Part shown: piece by piece, positions 45,306 to 55,514 of the stretch
How the letters are laid out: every line of letters starts with the position of its first letter
How positions within the stretch are numbered: position 1 is the first letter of the stretch
NCBI GenBank assembly: GCA_013368375.1
Contig: JAACJP010000057.1
Span: 1 to 64,000 of the forward strand
Origin: Tricholomella constricta
Taxonomy: Eukaryota > Basidiomycota > Agaricomycetes > Agaricales > Lyophyllaceae
Length of the DNA stretch: 64,000 nt
Reading direction: 5' to 3'
The notes under the pieces: generated by a model
The model's database searches: none
What the model was told of the DNA's origin: nothing
The model's input: the letters and a program-made list of their open reading frames with translations, nothing else
Position numbers and translations under genes: made by a program

Positions 45306-46595
45306 TCGCGGTACGGGGAGATGTGGCGAGTGCACCCGGAGTCATAGACTTCGGTGCGAGGTGAGTGGCTGGCTTCATTGTGTGTATTGACGTGCGCCGC
45401 AGCTTCGGGACCTACGACTTCGGCCGCGAAATCGTCGCCCTCATTTGAACTCGCGACGTCCAAGCCTTCTTTCGAGGAGAACAAGCTGACATCGCTCGCG
45501 CCACTCCCCGCAGCTTCGTCAAAGTCCCAGGCACTATCCAGCAGGTCGTCGCAGTCGCTGCCAACCTCAGAAAACCACTCATCGTTACTACTATCACTCC
45601 CAATACCGAAACTACTGAGTGAGTCGGACACAGTTTGAAGGGTGGGGATGCTGACGTCCGAGGCGCTCTCCGCGTCCGAGGCGCTCTCCTCGATATCAGC
45701 TGCAAAAGCCTCGTCCTCGGAGTCGGACTTGGCGGCATTTGCAGTGCCGCTGTTCTTCGACGACTTCTCTGACTTCTCCTTCGGGGGGTCCGGGCACTTG
45801 TCCTTGAAGTGCCCGATCTTGCCACAGTTCCAGCATGTGCCGCGGGGCTTGCTAGACTTGCCCTTTCCTTTCCCATAGCTGCTAGATGTCGCAGCCATCG
45901 CCTCATCGCGATCCTCCTCCTTCGACTTTGAAAACCCGCCGCGACGAGACCTTTGGTTGCGCTGGCGGTCCGCCTCTTCGGAGATCATGAAGATCAGCGT
46001 GCTAGGGTCGATAGTCTTCGTGGGGGCCCACATCTTCGCGGCGGCAAGCTGGACAGAGGCAAAATTGGAGAGGGAATTAGGGAGGGAAGAGATGATCGTC
46101 GAGCGGTAGTCCTTATCGTCGATTATGACGCCGTATGTCGCTAACTCCTCCTTCTTGACTCGCAGAGCCTGCAGGAAGTCGCGAACATTGCCTTTCTCCG
46201 GGGACTTCGACTCCATGAAACGCGAACGCAGATCGGCCCGCGCGTACGTGCCTTTCTCGGTGAATTCGGCGACGATCGCGTCCCAGCGCTCCATTACGGT
46301 CGGCTTCGCACGAATCTGGATTAACGCAGAGTCGGGGATCTTCTGTGTTAAGAGGGACTTCGCCGCGCGCTCACTCTTCTCCCACTGGAGGATTTCGGCC
46401 GCTTCAGCCGTGTTTGGACTCGTAAGGGACTGCGCCGTAGGCTTCGGCGACGAGCCATCGAAATGGCCCCAGAAACCTTTGGCTTTGATGGCGTCCTGGA
46501 AGCGAATCGAGAAAATCGGCCAGTTCATTCCGGGCGTCGAGCTTCGGGATAGAGGACGGCAGAGTGTCAGACAGGGATGTAGTAGCGGAGGACAT
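45306..46595 (-). CDS. gag: Copia-1 gag and start of protease (frameshifted near the N-terminus)
   Basis: Probable start ATG at 46595 (MSSATTSLSDTLPSSIPKLD); after about 22 codons the frame shifts by one base and continues as MNWPIFSIRFQDAIKAKG from 46528, so the copy has an indel near 46530. Gag of the UBN2/copia type: ILQWEKSERAAKSLLTQKIP, RADLRSRFMESKSPEKGN, TIISSLPNSLSNFASVQLAA. The zinc knuckle CWNCGKIGHFKDKC is at about 45796-45837. An acidic linker of about 120 residues follows, then the protease site VYDSGCTRHISPYRD, broken exactly there by Ty3-B. The reading frame continues at 26721 on the other side of the insert. Confidence 0.85.
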
Positions 46596-46632
46596 AGCAG
46601 CAGCAGCAGTACGGGGTTAACGCAGCGGTAGC

Positions 46633-46648
46633 GCGGGGCCCAATAACC
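46633..46648 (-). promoter_or_regulatory. Copia-1 primer-binding site, half-tRNA type
   Basis: On the minus strand GGTTATTGGGCCCCGC. It resembles the Copia-2 site (GGTTATGGGCCC) with one extra T and would pair with the anticodon arm of initiator tRNA-Met. The LTR of Copia-1 lies at higher coordinates. Confidence 0.5.
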
Positions 46649-46990
46649 TATTAGATTTAGTACAATCCGAGAACACTAGATAATATATCTCAGTGTTTGC
46701 GCGCGAGAGCGGGAGCAACAGCTATGATGTATTCACCTAGATAATATATCTAGGTATTCGGTTAGCGAAAAGAAAGGCATAATATGTAAGATATATTCAC
46801 CTCAGTGTTTGCGCGCGAGAGCGGGAGCAACAGCTGAGGTGAAACGGCGTACGATGATCCGTATAAGTAAGTAGTACAGTAATAGAGCTAAACTACAAAA
46901 GGGTGAACAAAAGAGATGGTTCTCGAGGAGAACATTCAGTAAACAGGATAGTACGAAGTATGTAAGGAAAAGATACCGTACATACTAGTG
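46649..46990 (-). repeat. Probable Copia-1 5' LTR region with a duplicated 35-bp block
   Basis: Region upstream of the primer-binding site. A 35-bp block (start CTCAGTGTTTGCGCGCGAGA) occurs exactly twice, 46689-46723 and 46801-46835. The outer LTR end is not determined, since the other LTR is lost. Confidence 0.5.
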
Positions 46991-47027
46991 GCGAGAAAAG
47001 TACCGCGCGCCACGATTCGGCGCGCGT

Positions 47028-47144
47028 GAGCGATGCGCGTGAGCGGTGCGCGTCAGCGGTGCGCGTCAGCGGTGCGCGTCAGCGGTGCGCGTCAGCGGTG
47101 CGCGTCAGCGGTGCGCGTCAGCGGTGCGCGTCAGCGGTGCGCGT
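47028..47144. repeat. 13-bp minisatellite, nine units
   Basis: Nine tandem copies of CAGCGGTGCGCGT; the first two begin with G and the first has one further change. It creates an artificial ORF with a 13-residue repeat (RVSGARQRCASAV). Confidence 0.92.
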
Positions 47145-47724
47145 CAGGGATGTGTCAGGGTCGTGAGGGCTCGGGCCGATTGTTATTCCAACACTCCCGA
47201 TGTTGAACATGAACAGGAGCCTCAAATTCTTCTTAGTTCTAATGAGAACCATCACAGCAGGTGTACGTGGAGGAGGGATTGCGGTGCAAAGTGGCCTATC
47301 GTGATCATGAGCAGGGGCTTTGCATCAGTCGTCACGACATCATCACAGTCAGTCACTGCAGCGTCACATCCTGAGTTGCGTGGTGGGACAGTAACTGCGC
47401 GACTCAGACGGTACTTCCGAAGTAGGCTACTTTGGCCCAAACTATAGTTCTGCGTTCCCGAACACGGCAGTTAGGATGCCGGCTACTCCCGACGCCCCCA
47501 CAAAGACTTACATCTAATTAGCCGGTCGTTTCTCGCTTCGCAATAAATAACAACCAAAGGCGGCGGCTCGATTATTCGGTGGTCACCACGCCGCAGGGGA
47601 ATTTGATAAGAATCAGAATAGTCCTAAGATTTCTTACATAGCGTACAAGTGCGAGTTATAGATTCCAAATTGGGCAGATCCTCCTCCCTACCCTTCCAAT
47701 TATCTACCCGTAAATATCTGATTC
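47145..47724. other. No gene recognised
   Basis: Between the minisatellite and the next gene. Short open frames only; no repeat or RNA gene seen. Confidence 0.5.
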
Positions 47725-48563
47725 TTATACAAGTTCCCAGCTCTCCCCCTTTCCGGGGTTGCGAGCGACGGCGGCCAGGCTGCTGCTGGGGTCAAAGAAT
47801 ATGATATGGAAGTCACTGTTGAAGGACGAGAATCTGAGGGGGAATGGGTTGGCACTATGGCCGAGAATATCCTGTTGATTGGAGATGCCGATATTGGTAC
47901 CATCGACAGTAGTGATGTAAACATCATCGCCACCGATGATGACAGTACCCGGCGCTCTATTCTTATCGGCGATGGTGATGGTGAACCTTGTGCGGTGCTC
48001 GCGGGATGCAACGACAAAGCTCCGAGGCTTGGACGTGTCGATGTACCAGTAGGTGTCGGGCTGGGCGACCGAGCGAATATAGAAGCTGTGTGCGAAAGCC
48101 CAGACGCCTTGAGCACACCAGGTGGTTTGACTCACTTCGACACTGGATATAACTCACCTAGCCCCACTGATGTGATCAGAGTAATTGAGCACAGGTATGA
48201 CGCTGAGAATGCGCGCATCCCTGTCATGAATGAGGGTGAAGAACATCTGGCCGCGAAGCGCAAGCGCCACTTTCGGGTCGGTAATGGTGTCGGGAATGTT
48301 CCCTGCAGGATCGTGGGTGTAGAATTGAAGCGAAACACGCTTGACGGCGGCGAAACGCTGGTATCCACTTGCAACGGAGTCAGTGACCGCCCGGTACCAA
48401 GTATCAGCAACGTCGCGTGTGGCGAAGGTGATCAGGTAGCGGTAGCTCCAGTCATCATTGATCTACTCAGGTGTGAACGAAAATAGCCTTGACGTTTAGA
48501 GCGACGGAGGCTACACACATTCTTGGCGTAAGCATAGAACAGGCCTTTGCTCGAGTTATACAT
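47725..48563 (-). CDS. Hypothetical protein, 3 exons, 236 aa
   Basis: Exons 48563-48519, 48462-48158 and 48085-47725; introns of 56 bp (GTGTGT donor, TAG acceptor, phase 0) and 72 bp (GTGAGT donor, CAG acceptor, phase 2). The joined length is a multiple of three with no internal stop, which supports the model. Start MYNSSKGLFYAYAKN. Exon 2 has DDWSYRYLITFATRDVADTW and VASGYQRFAAVKRVSLQFYT; exon 3 has SVAQPDTYWYIDTSKPRSFV, TRFTITIADKNRAPGTVIIG and DFHIIFFDPSSSLAAVARN. Probably beta-rich; no signal peptide, no transmembrane helix, no domain I know. No transposon around it directly, so a host gene of a lineage-specific fungal family is the best guess. Confidence 0.68.
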
Positions 48564-49744
48564 GGTTTAGTCGATGCTGTATAACTGTTCTGTTCAATGC
48601 TTCGTGGCGAAGGAAAAGTGGGAAAGTAGATACCTGGAAGTTGCCTTGAGCTGAACAAGTAGAGCTGGACTGAAAAACGAAGGTGGTGCGCGCTCACTTT
48701 ATAGCGCCATAATTCTCTGTTGCCCAAATAAAGGTGTTAGATCTGAGATAGCTGAACTTCATCTTTAACGTTCTGGTTAGAAGGCAAGGCGACATGTAAC
48801 CTCTTTCAGATGACATGCCTGCTGCTTGAAGCAGGGACGCAACGACATTCGGTCATTGATGGAATGGAAGGGCGAGCAGGCCTCCGGAGATTCAATCTCT
48901 CCATAGTCAACCGTGACGAACATCGGATTTGCCCATCTTACTTTTTCCGCTGACCAGACTCGCACGATGATGATTAATGATGCCTTATGGCCTTTGTTCG
49001 ATTCCCCAAAAGCGTAGCCTGGTTTCTTTCCGGAAAACCTTCTAGTATCGGAAAACAGCGAAGCGAGGAAGAACAAAGTGGCCCCAGAGTTAATGAGTTC
49101 CAGTTCCAGCAAAGGTATGAAATAACTTGAGGGAGAACATCGCCAAAGTTATAGAGACACTCATCAGTCACCAACATAAAGAGAGAACAGAAAGCTTCCT
49201 CCACGAGCCCTTATCGACCTGAAGAAGAAATATTTTCGATCCATACAAGATCACGTTTACCTCGGGCGGCTTGATGATGCGAATACAGAACACTAAGAGG
49301 AGCAAAAGGCAGCTGTCAATAGCAGGTAAGAATAAGCACAAGTTGGCATGGGACTCGCAAGTTGGAGTCTGCCTGACAAGCAGATCACAACAAATTATGG
49401 CATTGCCCTAACACGTTGCGTGATAGATGCTGAAGCGCTCAAATTTATCCATGGGCCGATAGCTATTGGTATCGATACATTAAGTAACGATCGCAATGCT
49501 TATACAGCAGTTTCAAGTGTCACGTCTACGAGAGTCGATAAGGTCAACGTGCCCTTGACACGAGTAAGCGATAGGTCGAACACCGAGTCTGGGCCCCGAG
49601 AGATGCGAACTCGTCTAAACGCATGATGCCCTCGAATTTGGGAAGCGGGTGTCTGAAGGGGAATTTTGTTTTGATGGCCCTCAAAGAGCATGTTGTTGTT
49701 GTTGCTGGTTAGAGCACCGCCGAGTATTACGAGCGGAACCGACC
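48564..49744. other. No gene recognised
   Basis: Only short, frame-hopping ORFs on both strands (for example 48777-49112 minus); could be a degenerate gene. No tRNA or repeat seen. Confidence 0.45.
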
Positions 49745-49749
49745 TATCT

Positions 49750-50010
49750 TGTTGAAACTTACCATATTCATGTGACCCATCACATGATAGATTCTTATCA
49801 ATGGTCTGTGCACTACATCTTATCCCCTAACTCCGATGGTCTGTGCGCCATCCCAGTAGTATAAATAGCACACCAATATGTCGTATATCGGTGTGGAATT
49901 ACATTCCTAGTACTTAGTATCACTCACAGCCTCAACCTTAGCTACAAGCTAAACACTCTAGGTAAGCTAATAGCCTTTCCGCTGTGCACAATGTGCTGGC
50001 CCTTTCAATA
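49750..50010 (+). repeat. Copia-2 5' LTR
   Basis: 261 bp; TATAAATA box at about 49861-49868, giving a transcript start near 49895 and an R-U5 part of about 115 bp. Confidence 0.95.
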
Positions 50011-50025
50011 GGTTATGGGCCCCGG
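50011..50025 (+). promoter_or_regulatory. Copia-2 primer-binding site, half-tRNA type
   Basis: GGTTATGGGCCCCGG directly follows the LTR. GGTTATGGGCCC pairs with GGGCUCAUAACC, the anticodon arm of initiator tRNA-Met, with one G-U pair. Drosophila copia is known to prime with a 5' half of this tRNA. Confidence 0.6.
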
Positions 50026-50248
50026 TAGCCGTCGTCAGCGCCCTCTGTGGCTGCAGACTTGACAGGCTTGCCGGCTTACCACTAGAGCAAAATCTCTGAA
50101 TGCTCTCGCCCTATGGCTGAGAAAATTCTTAGATATTCTCTACGTTGTGTTGCTCGACATGCATGAGCTATCTGCTCAACGTCTCACTTCTATTGGATGG
50201 ACATGATGCTGATTGCGCTTCCTTGCAGCACTCCAAACCGCATCAAAC

Positions 50249-53200
50249 ATGTCTGCCAACTTCGCCACCCTCGTCCCCGTTTTCAACGGCACAAACTGGG
50301 CTGAATGGTCATCTGCTATGCAGGACTACCTTCGCTCCCAAGCCCTTTGGCAACTTGTCAAAGGTGGCAACCCACGTCCTGAAGTACAAGTAGGGTCTGA
50401 CGGCGAAAGCCTCCCCGAAACTAAGGAACATCGTGAATGGGACAACAGGGATGACCAGGCCCTTGGCATTATCCGCCTCAGGGTATCTCCAGAGATAAAG
50501 AACCAGATCAGTGGTAATTCCTCTGAGGAGTTCTGGCAAGCTCTTGAAAATGCGTATTCGAAGCCTGGTGCTTCGTTACTCTTTGGAGACTTCCAGAAGG
50601 CCATCTCGTTCAGACTCTCAGGGTCTTCCAACCCTGAACCGGAGATAGGCAAGCTCAACCTTTTGTTGGAGCGCCTTAGGGCCAATGAGGTCGATCTCCC
50701 TGAGTTTGTGAAGGCAATGATCCTCATGTCCGCTATTCCCCAGAAATGGGACACCATTTCTGCCACTCTTCTCCAAACCACGGAGAAGGACAAACTCACG
50801 TTCAGCGCCGTAAAGGCTGCTATCATGACGGAGTTTAACCGGCGCAACTCTGCCCCGGGTAATTCCCAGACGGCTAACAAAATGTCAGCTGTCAAACATA
50901 AAGGGAAGAACCCTGCCTGGAAAGGTCAAACTTCTGGTGGTAACACCGAGAATAAAGACAAGAAGGGCAAACGAGGCAAGCGCAGTGGCAAATCGGTTAA
51001 GGAAAAGCAGGACAAACAGGATCTCTCCAGCCATGGCCACTCCCATACCGCCTCCTCGATTGAAATCGATGGAGACACTCCAACCGTCGCTGCGCTCCTA
51101 CAGCGCCTGCACAACCCCCCTCCCTCTCCCTTTGCTGCCCAGCGCTTTACTGGCGCTAGCACCTCATCTTCAGGGGTCTATCAGACCTATGAGAAGGCAC
51201 GCGCTCTAGCGGAACGTCTCGATATTCCAAGGACCGCCCGCAACCTCAAACCACTTGAGGAAATCTATGAAAGACGCGAGCCCACCCCTGAACGCGCCCC
51301 CAAGCGGCCGCGGATCGAGGAAGTAGAGGAGGAAGCTTTAGACTGGGGTTCTGACGATGGCATGGACATGGACCCTGTCACTGGACACCGCGAAGACAGG
51401 CAAGTACCTTCTTTGCTCCACATATCGCCGATTACTGATGCAAGTACACAGCGCGCTCTTCGAAATTTAGCGGCGGACTGTAAACTACGTACTTTAATAT
51501 CTGCATCTGTATCACATGTATCTCTCGGCGTTATACGCCAAATTGACGAACATTATGCGAATTGTGCGAAATGCAAAGGAAAAGGGAAAGAAATAGAAGT
51601 AGACACTGCAAACTGGATCATGGATTCAGGCGCATCTCTTCACTGCACGAGCAGAATTGAAGACTTTGCTGATTACACACCTGCGAAGAATCCTATCGCG
51701 GTCAAAACAGCAAGTGCCGATGCTGCACCTATTATGGTAAAAGGCTCTGGCACAGTCTTCATAACACACAAAGTAGAGAACGAAGATGGTACGGCTCGAG
51801 ATATTACATCTCGCCTACACCCCGTCTTCTACATCCCTGCATTAGATACGCGTCTCCTTTCCATGGGAGAATTCCTGAACAATGGACTTTCCGTTACTGG
51901 AAAAGCCAATAAATTAACGTTCAAGAAACATGGAAAACCTGTCCTAACGTGTACACCACACTTGCCAGGGCAAAATCTCTATTGGGTAGATTCTCGCACA
52001 AAGCTTGCTGAGAATGGCAATTATGCCAACACTACTATCCACAATGTATCTTATGACACATGGCATAAACGCCTAGGACATCCGTCCAAAGACGTGATCC
52101 GAAATGCTCCGGACAATGTCACTGGAATACCGCGGAATCTCCAGATTCCTGCGAAATCACCCACGTGTCCTGGATGTGCTCTTGGGAAGATGCCTTCAAA
52201 ATCTTACCCACAATCCCAATCGCGTGCATCGAAGCCGTTCGAATTAATCCATTCGGACTTAAAAAGCTTCCCTGTCACTTCGTACCACAAGTACAAGTAC
52301 ATCATGACATTCCTTGATGACTATAATTCTCATGCCTGGACAATGAGCCTACGCGCAAAGTCTGATGCTATCAAAGCATTGAGACAATTTGTTGCGATGG
52401 TGAAAAACCAGTATGGAGCCAATATTGAACGATGGCGCTCCGATGCAGGGGGAGAATTCAAATCGGAAGAGTTCCTTGATGAATTGCGCAATTTGGGAAT
52501 CAAAATTGAGCAGAGCGCTCCTTACACACCACAACAAAATGGGCGTGCTGAACGCCTAAATCGGACCTTGATGGACAAGGCACAGGCTATTCGCTTCACT
52601 GCCTGTCTACCCGATTCGTGGTGGGAATTTTGCATTGAACACGCGGTTCACCTTTACAACCGTACTCCTATGCGTCGGTTAGGGTGGAAAACTCCGGTTG
52701 AATCTCTAACAAAGAAGAAACCTTCTGTCGAGCATCTCCGAGTATTCGGATGTGGAGCTTATGTTTACCTCCCTGAGGAAAGACGTGCAAATAAACTTGC
52801 GCCGAAATCTGAGCTAATGATATACATTGGCATTCCTGATGGGATAAAGGGACATCGCTTTATGCGACTCCACAACAACACAGTCTTTGTTGCCACTACG
52901 GCAATCTTTGATGAGACGATGTTTCCAAAGTGTCCTGACACAAAACAAAAGGGATATACCCCTCTAGGACAAGATCCCGATGTGGATCAACCATCAAATA
53001 ATGGAGATGAACACACTCCTTCGGAAGCAGATAACGATGATGATTACCCCATCAATCGACCTGACTCTCCTGAGACATCTGATGCGCATGACGATGCTGC
53101 AGAAGATGCTCCTCAAGCGCCTCCGGAACACGAAGGACCTGTACGCGAAGACTTTGAACCTCGCCGTGAGGACCAACGTGAATGGGCTGAACTACCTAGA

Positions 53201-55078
53201 CGCCCAGTGCGCATGAGGAACCCTACCAATCGTCCTGGAAATGTCTATGGTGACAAACCAGCACCGTCGGATATAATCCGACAACAAGCGAGTCAGCGGT
53301 ATTGGAAACGACTAGTTGGTGAAAGGGACAAAGTTCCTTACAAACGACCAGTTCGTGTGCAACTTCCGGTTCCCGGACCGAGTACAGCACCACCACCACC
53401 ACCCAATACGTCGAGTGACGCGACTCCTATGGAAGGCATAGACGATGTGGGCTATATAATAAAAATGGCCCGGGAAGGGGGAGTAGATTTCGTGAACTTC
53501 TTGCTTTCTCAAGCAGTTTCACCTCACGATGAACTTCCAACAAACTTTCGAGATATTGCGCGAATGCCCGCTGCATTACAGAAGGAGTGGAAAGCCGCTT
53601 GCAAACAGGAACTTGAGGCCCTGAAAAAGCGCGGCGTGTTTGACCTTGTGGACTTACCACCTGGTCATAAAACCATTAAAAACCGATGGGTATTTGCGAT
53701 CAAATCTGATGGTCGTAAAAAGGCTAGACTTGTCGCCAAAGGGTTTACCCAAGTAGAAGGCATTGACTTCGATGAGATCTTCTCACCTGTTGTCCGGTAC
53801 GAAACTGTACGCCTTATGCTTGCATTAGCTTCTCTCGAGAACTGGTGCTGTTTAGCGCTTGACGTTGTTAGCGCTTTCCTATATGGCAAACTCCAAGTTG
53901 TCATATACATGGAACAACCCGAAGGCTTCAAAGTCAAAGGCCAAGAGCGCAAAGTGCTGCGCTTAAATCGAGCACTCTATGGATTAAAACAGGCAGCTCT
54001 TTCCTGGTGGAAGGAACTTGTTGCATCCATGCTTGAATTGGGCTTTCACCGCACCCAGTCGGATGCTGGTATCTTTGTCTACAGACATCACGATGGCACA
54101 CTTGTTATTGCTATCATCTATGTTGATGACGGGATCTTCATGGGACCTAACAGGGCTCTCACAATGAAGAAGAAAGCTGAATTCATGCAGCGTTGGGAAT
54201 GTCACGATCTTGGTGACGCGAAGGAATTCCTGGGAATGCGCATTAGACGCAATGGTCGCAAAATCATGCTTGACCAAATTCCCTACCTCAAAAGGGTAGT
54301 AGAGCGCTTTGGTATGACAAATGCTAGAGTTGCCACCACACCTTTGCCTGCAGGGTATATACCTGATGAGAACAGAACACCTGCAACTCCCACACTGCGA
54401 TCTAAATTTCAGCAGGTCATAGGATCTCTAATGTATCTGATGATCGGGACTCGTCCGGACATCGCTTATGCAGTCATTAAACTGTCACAGTTTGCTGCAA
54501 ACCCTTCACAAGAGCACCTTGACAAAGCGCTGTATATCTGCCGCTATCTTGTCGGAACTCCCAATTACGCTCTCACTTATGATGGAGACAATGGAGAAGG
54601 ACTCTTGGCATACACAGATTCCGATTGGGCTGCTGACCCTATCAAACGAAGATCCCAAACGGGGTTCTTCATGACATTAGCTGCTGGAACAGTTGCTTGG
54701 GTCTCACGACGCCAAAAGACTGTAGCGCTGTCATCCACTGAAGCCGAATATATGGCTATGTCCGACGCTAGTCGACAAATCATGTGGATTAAGAATGTGA
54801 TGTTTGAACTTGGATATGACATTGGCGCAATTCCTATATATGCCGACAATCAAGGATCGATCTTTATTGGATCAAACCCTGTCCAAGAACGACGCACAAA
54901 ACACATTGATATTCGCTACCACTTTGTACGCGAATGCATTGAAGATGGACATGTACAAGTCTACTTCATCGAAGGAAGCAAGAATCCTGCTGATATGTTC
55001 ACAAAGAACTTAGCTAAGGAAAAATTCTTGACTTTCCGAGAACATCTCGGGCTTGAATTCTATTCGCCATCCGCCTAG
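50249..55078 (+). CDS. Copia-2 gag-pol polyprotein
   Basis: 1,609 aa from MSANFATLVPVFNGTNWAEW (50249), chosen because copia gags start just before this FNGTNW motif; the frame is open to 50213. Gag of the UBN2 type to about residue 240, then a Lys-rich region (KHKGKNPAWKGQ, KGKRGKRSGKS) in place of a CCHC knuckle. Protease site WIMDSGASLHCT near 460. Integrase zinc part HKRLGHPSKDVI...CPGCALGKM; core Asp in ELIHSDLKSF (about 667), Asp in RWRSDAGGEF (730), Glu in QNGRAERLNR (763). RT: DIARMPAALQKEWKAACKQE, ARLVAKGFTQVEGIDFDEIF, catalytic IIYVDDGIF near 1290. RNase H: AYTDSDWAAD, SSTEAEYMAM, YADNQGSI, TKHIDIRYHF. No frameshift or stop: gag and pol are one frame, so the gag:pol ratio must be set another way. 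Confidence 0.95.
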   Translation: MSANFATLVPVFNGTNWAEWSSAMQDYLRSQALWQLVKGGNPRPEVQVGSDGESLPETKEHREWDNRDDQALGIIRLRVSPEIKNQISGNSSEEFWQALENAYSKPGASLLFGDFQKAISFRLSGSSNPEPEIGKLNLLLERLRANEVDLPEFVKAMILMSAIPQKWDTISATLLQTTEKDKLTFSAVKAAIMTEFNRRNSAPGNSQTANKMSAVKHKGKNPAWKGQTSGGNTENKDKKGKRGKRSGKSVKEKQDKQDLSSHGHSHTASSIEIDGDTPTVAALLQRLHNPPPSPFAAQRFTGASTSSSGVYQTYEKARALAERLDIPRTARNLKPLEEIYERREPTPERAPKRPRIEEVEEEALDWGSDDGMDMDPVTGHREDRQVPSLLHISPITDASTQRALRNLAADCKLRTLISASVSHVSLGVIRQIDEHYANCAKCKGKGKEIEVDTANWIMDSGASLHCTSRIEDFADYTPAKNPIAVKTASADAAPIMVKGSGTVFITHKVENEDGTARDITSRLHPVFYIPALDTRLLSMGEFLNNGLSVTGKANKLTFKKHGKPVLTCTPHLPGQNLYWVDSRTKLAENGNYANTTIHNVSYDTWHKRLGHPSKDVIRNAPDNVTGIPRNLQIPAKSPTCPGCALGKMPSKSYPQSQSRASKPFELIHSDLKSFPVTSYHKYKYIMTFLDDYNSHAWTMSLRAKSDAIKALRQFVAMVKNQYGANIERWRSDAGGEFKSEEFLDELRNLGIKIEQSAPYTPQQNGRAERLNRTLMDKAQAIRFTACLPDSWWEFCIEHAVHLYNRTPMRRLGWKTPVESLTKKKPSVEHLRVFGCGAYVYLPEERRANKLAPKSELMIYIGIPDGIKGHRFMRLHNNTVFVATTAIFDETMFPKCPDTKQKGYTPLGQDPDVDQPSNNGDEHTPSEADNDDDYPINRPDSPETSDAHDDAAEDAPQAPPEHEGPVREDFEPRREDQREWAELPRRPVRMRNPTNRPGNVYGDKPAPSDIIRQQASQRYWKRLVGERDKVPYKRPVRVQLPVPGPSTAPPPPPNTSSDATPMEGIDDVGYIIKMAREGGVDFVNFLLSQAVSPHDELPTNFRDIARMPAALQKEWKAACKQELEALKKRGVFDLVDLPPGHKTIKNRWVFAIKSDGRKKARLVAKGFTQVEGIDFDEIFSPVVRYETVRLMLALASLENWCCLALDVVSAFLYGKLQVVIYMEQPEGFKVKGQERKVLRLNRALYGLKQAALSWWKELVASMLELGFHRTQSDAGIFVYRHHDGTLVIAIIYVDDGIFMGPNRALTMKKKAEFMQRWECHDLGDAKEFLGMRIRRNGRKIMLDQIPYLKRVVERFGMTNARVATTPLPAGYIPDENRTPATPTLRSKFQQVIGSLMYLMIGTRPDIAYAVIKLSQFAANPSQEHLDKALYICRYLVGTPNYALTYDGDNGEGLLAYTDSDWAADPIKRRSQTGFFMTLAAGTVAWVSRRQKTVALSSTEAEYMAMSDASRQIMWIKNVMFELGYDIGAIPIYADNQGSIFIGSNPVQERRTKHIDIRYHFVRECIEDGHVQVYFIEGSKNPADMFTKNLAKEKFLTFREHLGLEFYSPSA

Positions 55079-55112
55079 ATGCGCTATTAGAGCTGCACTA
55101 AGCGAGGGGGAG

Positions 55113-55373
55113 TGTTGAAACTTACCATATTCATGTGACCCATCACATGATAGATTCTTATCAATGGTCTGTGCACTACATCTTATCCCCTAACTCCGAT
55201 GGTCTGTGCGCCATCCCAGTAGTATAAATAGCACACCAATATGTCGTATATCGGTGTGGAATTACATTCCTAGTACTTAGTATCACTCACAGCCTCAACC
55301 TTAGCTACAAGCTAAACACTCTAGGTAAGCTAATAGCCTTTCCGCTGTGCACAATGTGCTGGCCCTTTCAATA
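55113..55373 (+). repeat. Copia-2 3' LTR
   Basis: 261 bp, reads identical to the 5' LTR; followed by TATCT. Confidence 0.95.
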
Positions 55374-55406
55374 TATCTAAGGGTGTGGGACAGGAAGGCA
55401 GACATT

Positions 55407-55514
55407 ACAAGGAGGCCTCTAGAACAGATCGCAGGGTGCGTGGCAGGAAGACAGGCATCTACAAGGAGGCCGCTAGAACAGATCGCAGGGTGCGTGGCAG
55501 GGCGACCAGGTACA
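55407..55514. repeat. Two tandem copies of a 54-bp unit
   Basis: Units start at 55407 and 55461 (ACAAGGAGGCC-CTAGAACAG...GGTGCGTGGCAGG) and differ at several positions. The length is a multiple of three, but no convincing protein is encoded. Confidence 0.7.

Larger units (their letters stand above)
23797..46648 (-). mobile_element. Copia-1: Ty1/copia element, 3'-truncated and split by Ty3-B
   Basis: Read on the minus strand: primer-binding site at about 46648-46633, gag with CCHC knuckle, protease, integrase, RT and part of RNase H. The 3' end is cut at 23797, eight bases from the end of Ty3-A's LTR. Ty3-B lies inside the protease coding sequence (26722-45305) with duplication TCGCG; removing it restores the frame exactly. 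The copy also has a frameshift near codon 22 of gag and a TGA in place of an Arg codon at 24889, so it was already defective or has decayed. The upstream LTR continues above 46648, but its outer end is not defined because the partner LTR is missing. Confidence 0.85.
49750..55373 (+). mobile_element. Copia-2: intact Ty1/copia retrotransposon
   Basis: 5,624 bp. LTRs of 261 bp (49750-50010, 55113-55373) read identical; they start TGTTGAAA and end TTTCAATA. Target duplication TATCT on both sides (49745-49749, 55374-55378). Primer-binding site directly after the 5' LTR, purine tract GCGAGGGGGAG directly before the 3' LTR. One uninterrupted gag-pol ORF with all catalytic motifs. The best candidate for a currently active element in the window. 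Confidence 0.95.

Noticed and set aside
47046..47447. 133-codon ORF starting in the 13-bp minisatellite
   Set aside because: The N-terminal repeat is a by-product of 13-bp units; the remainder is not protein-like.
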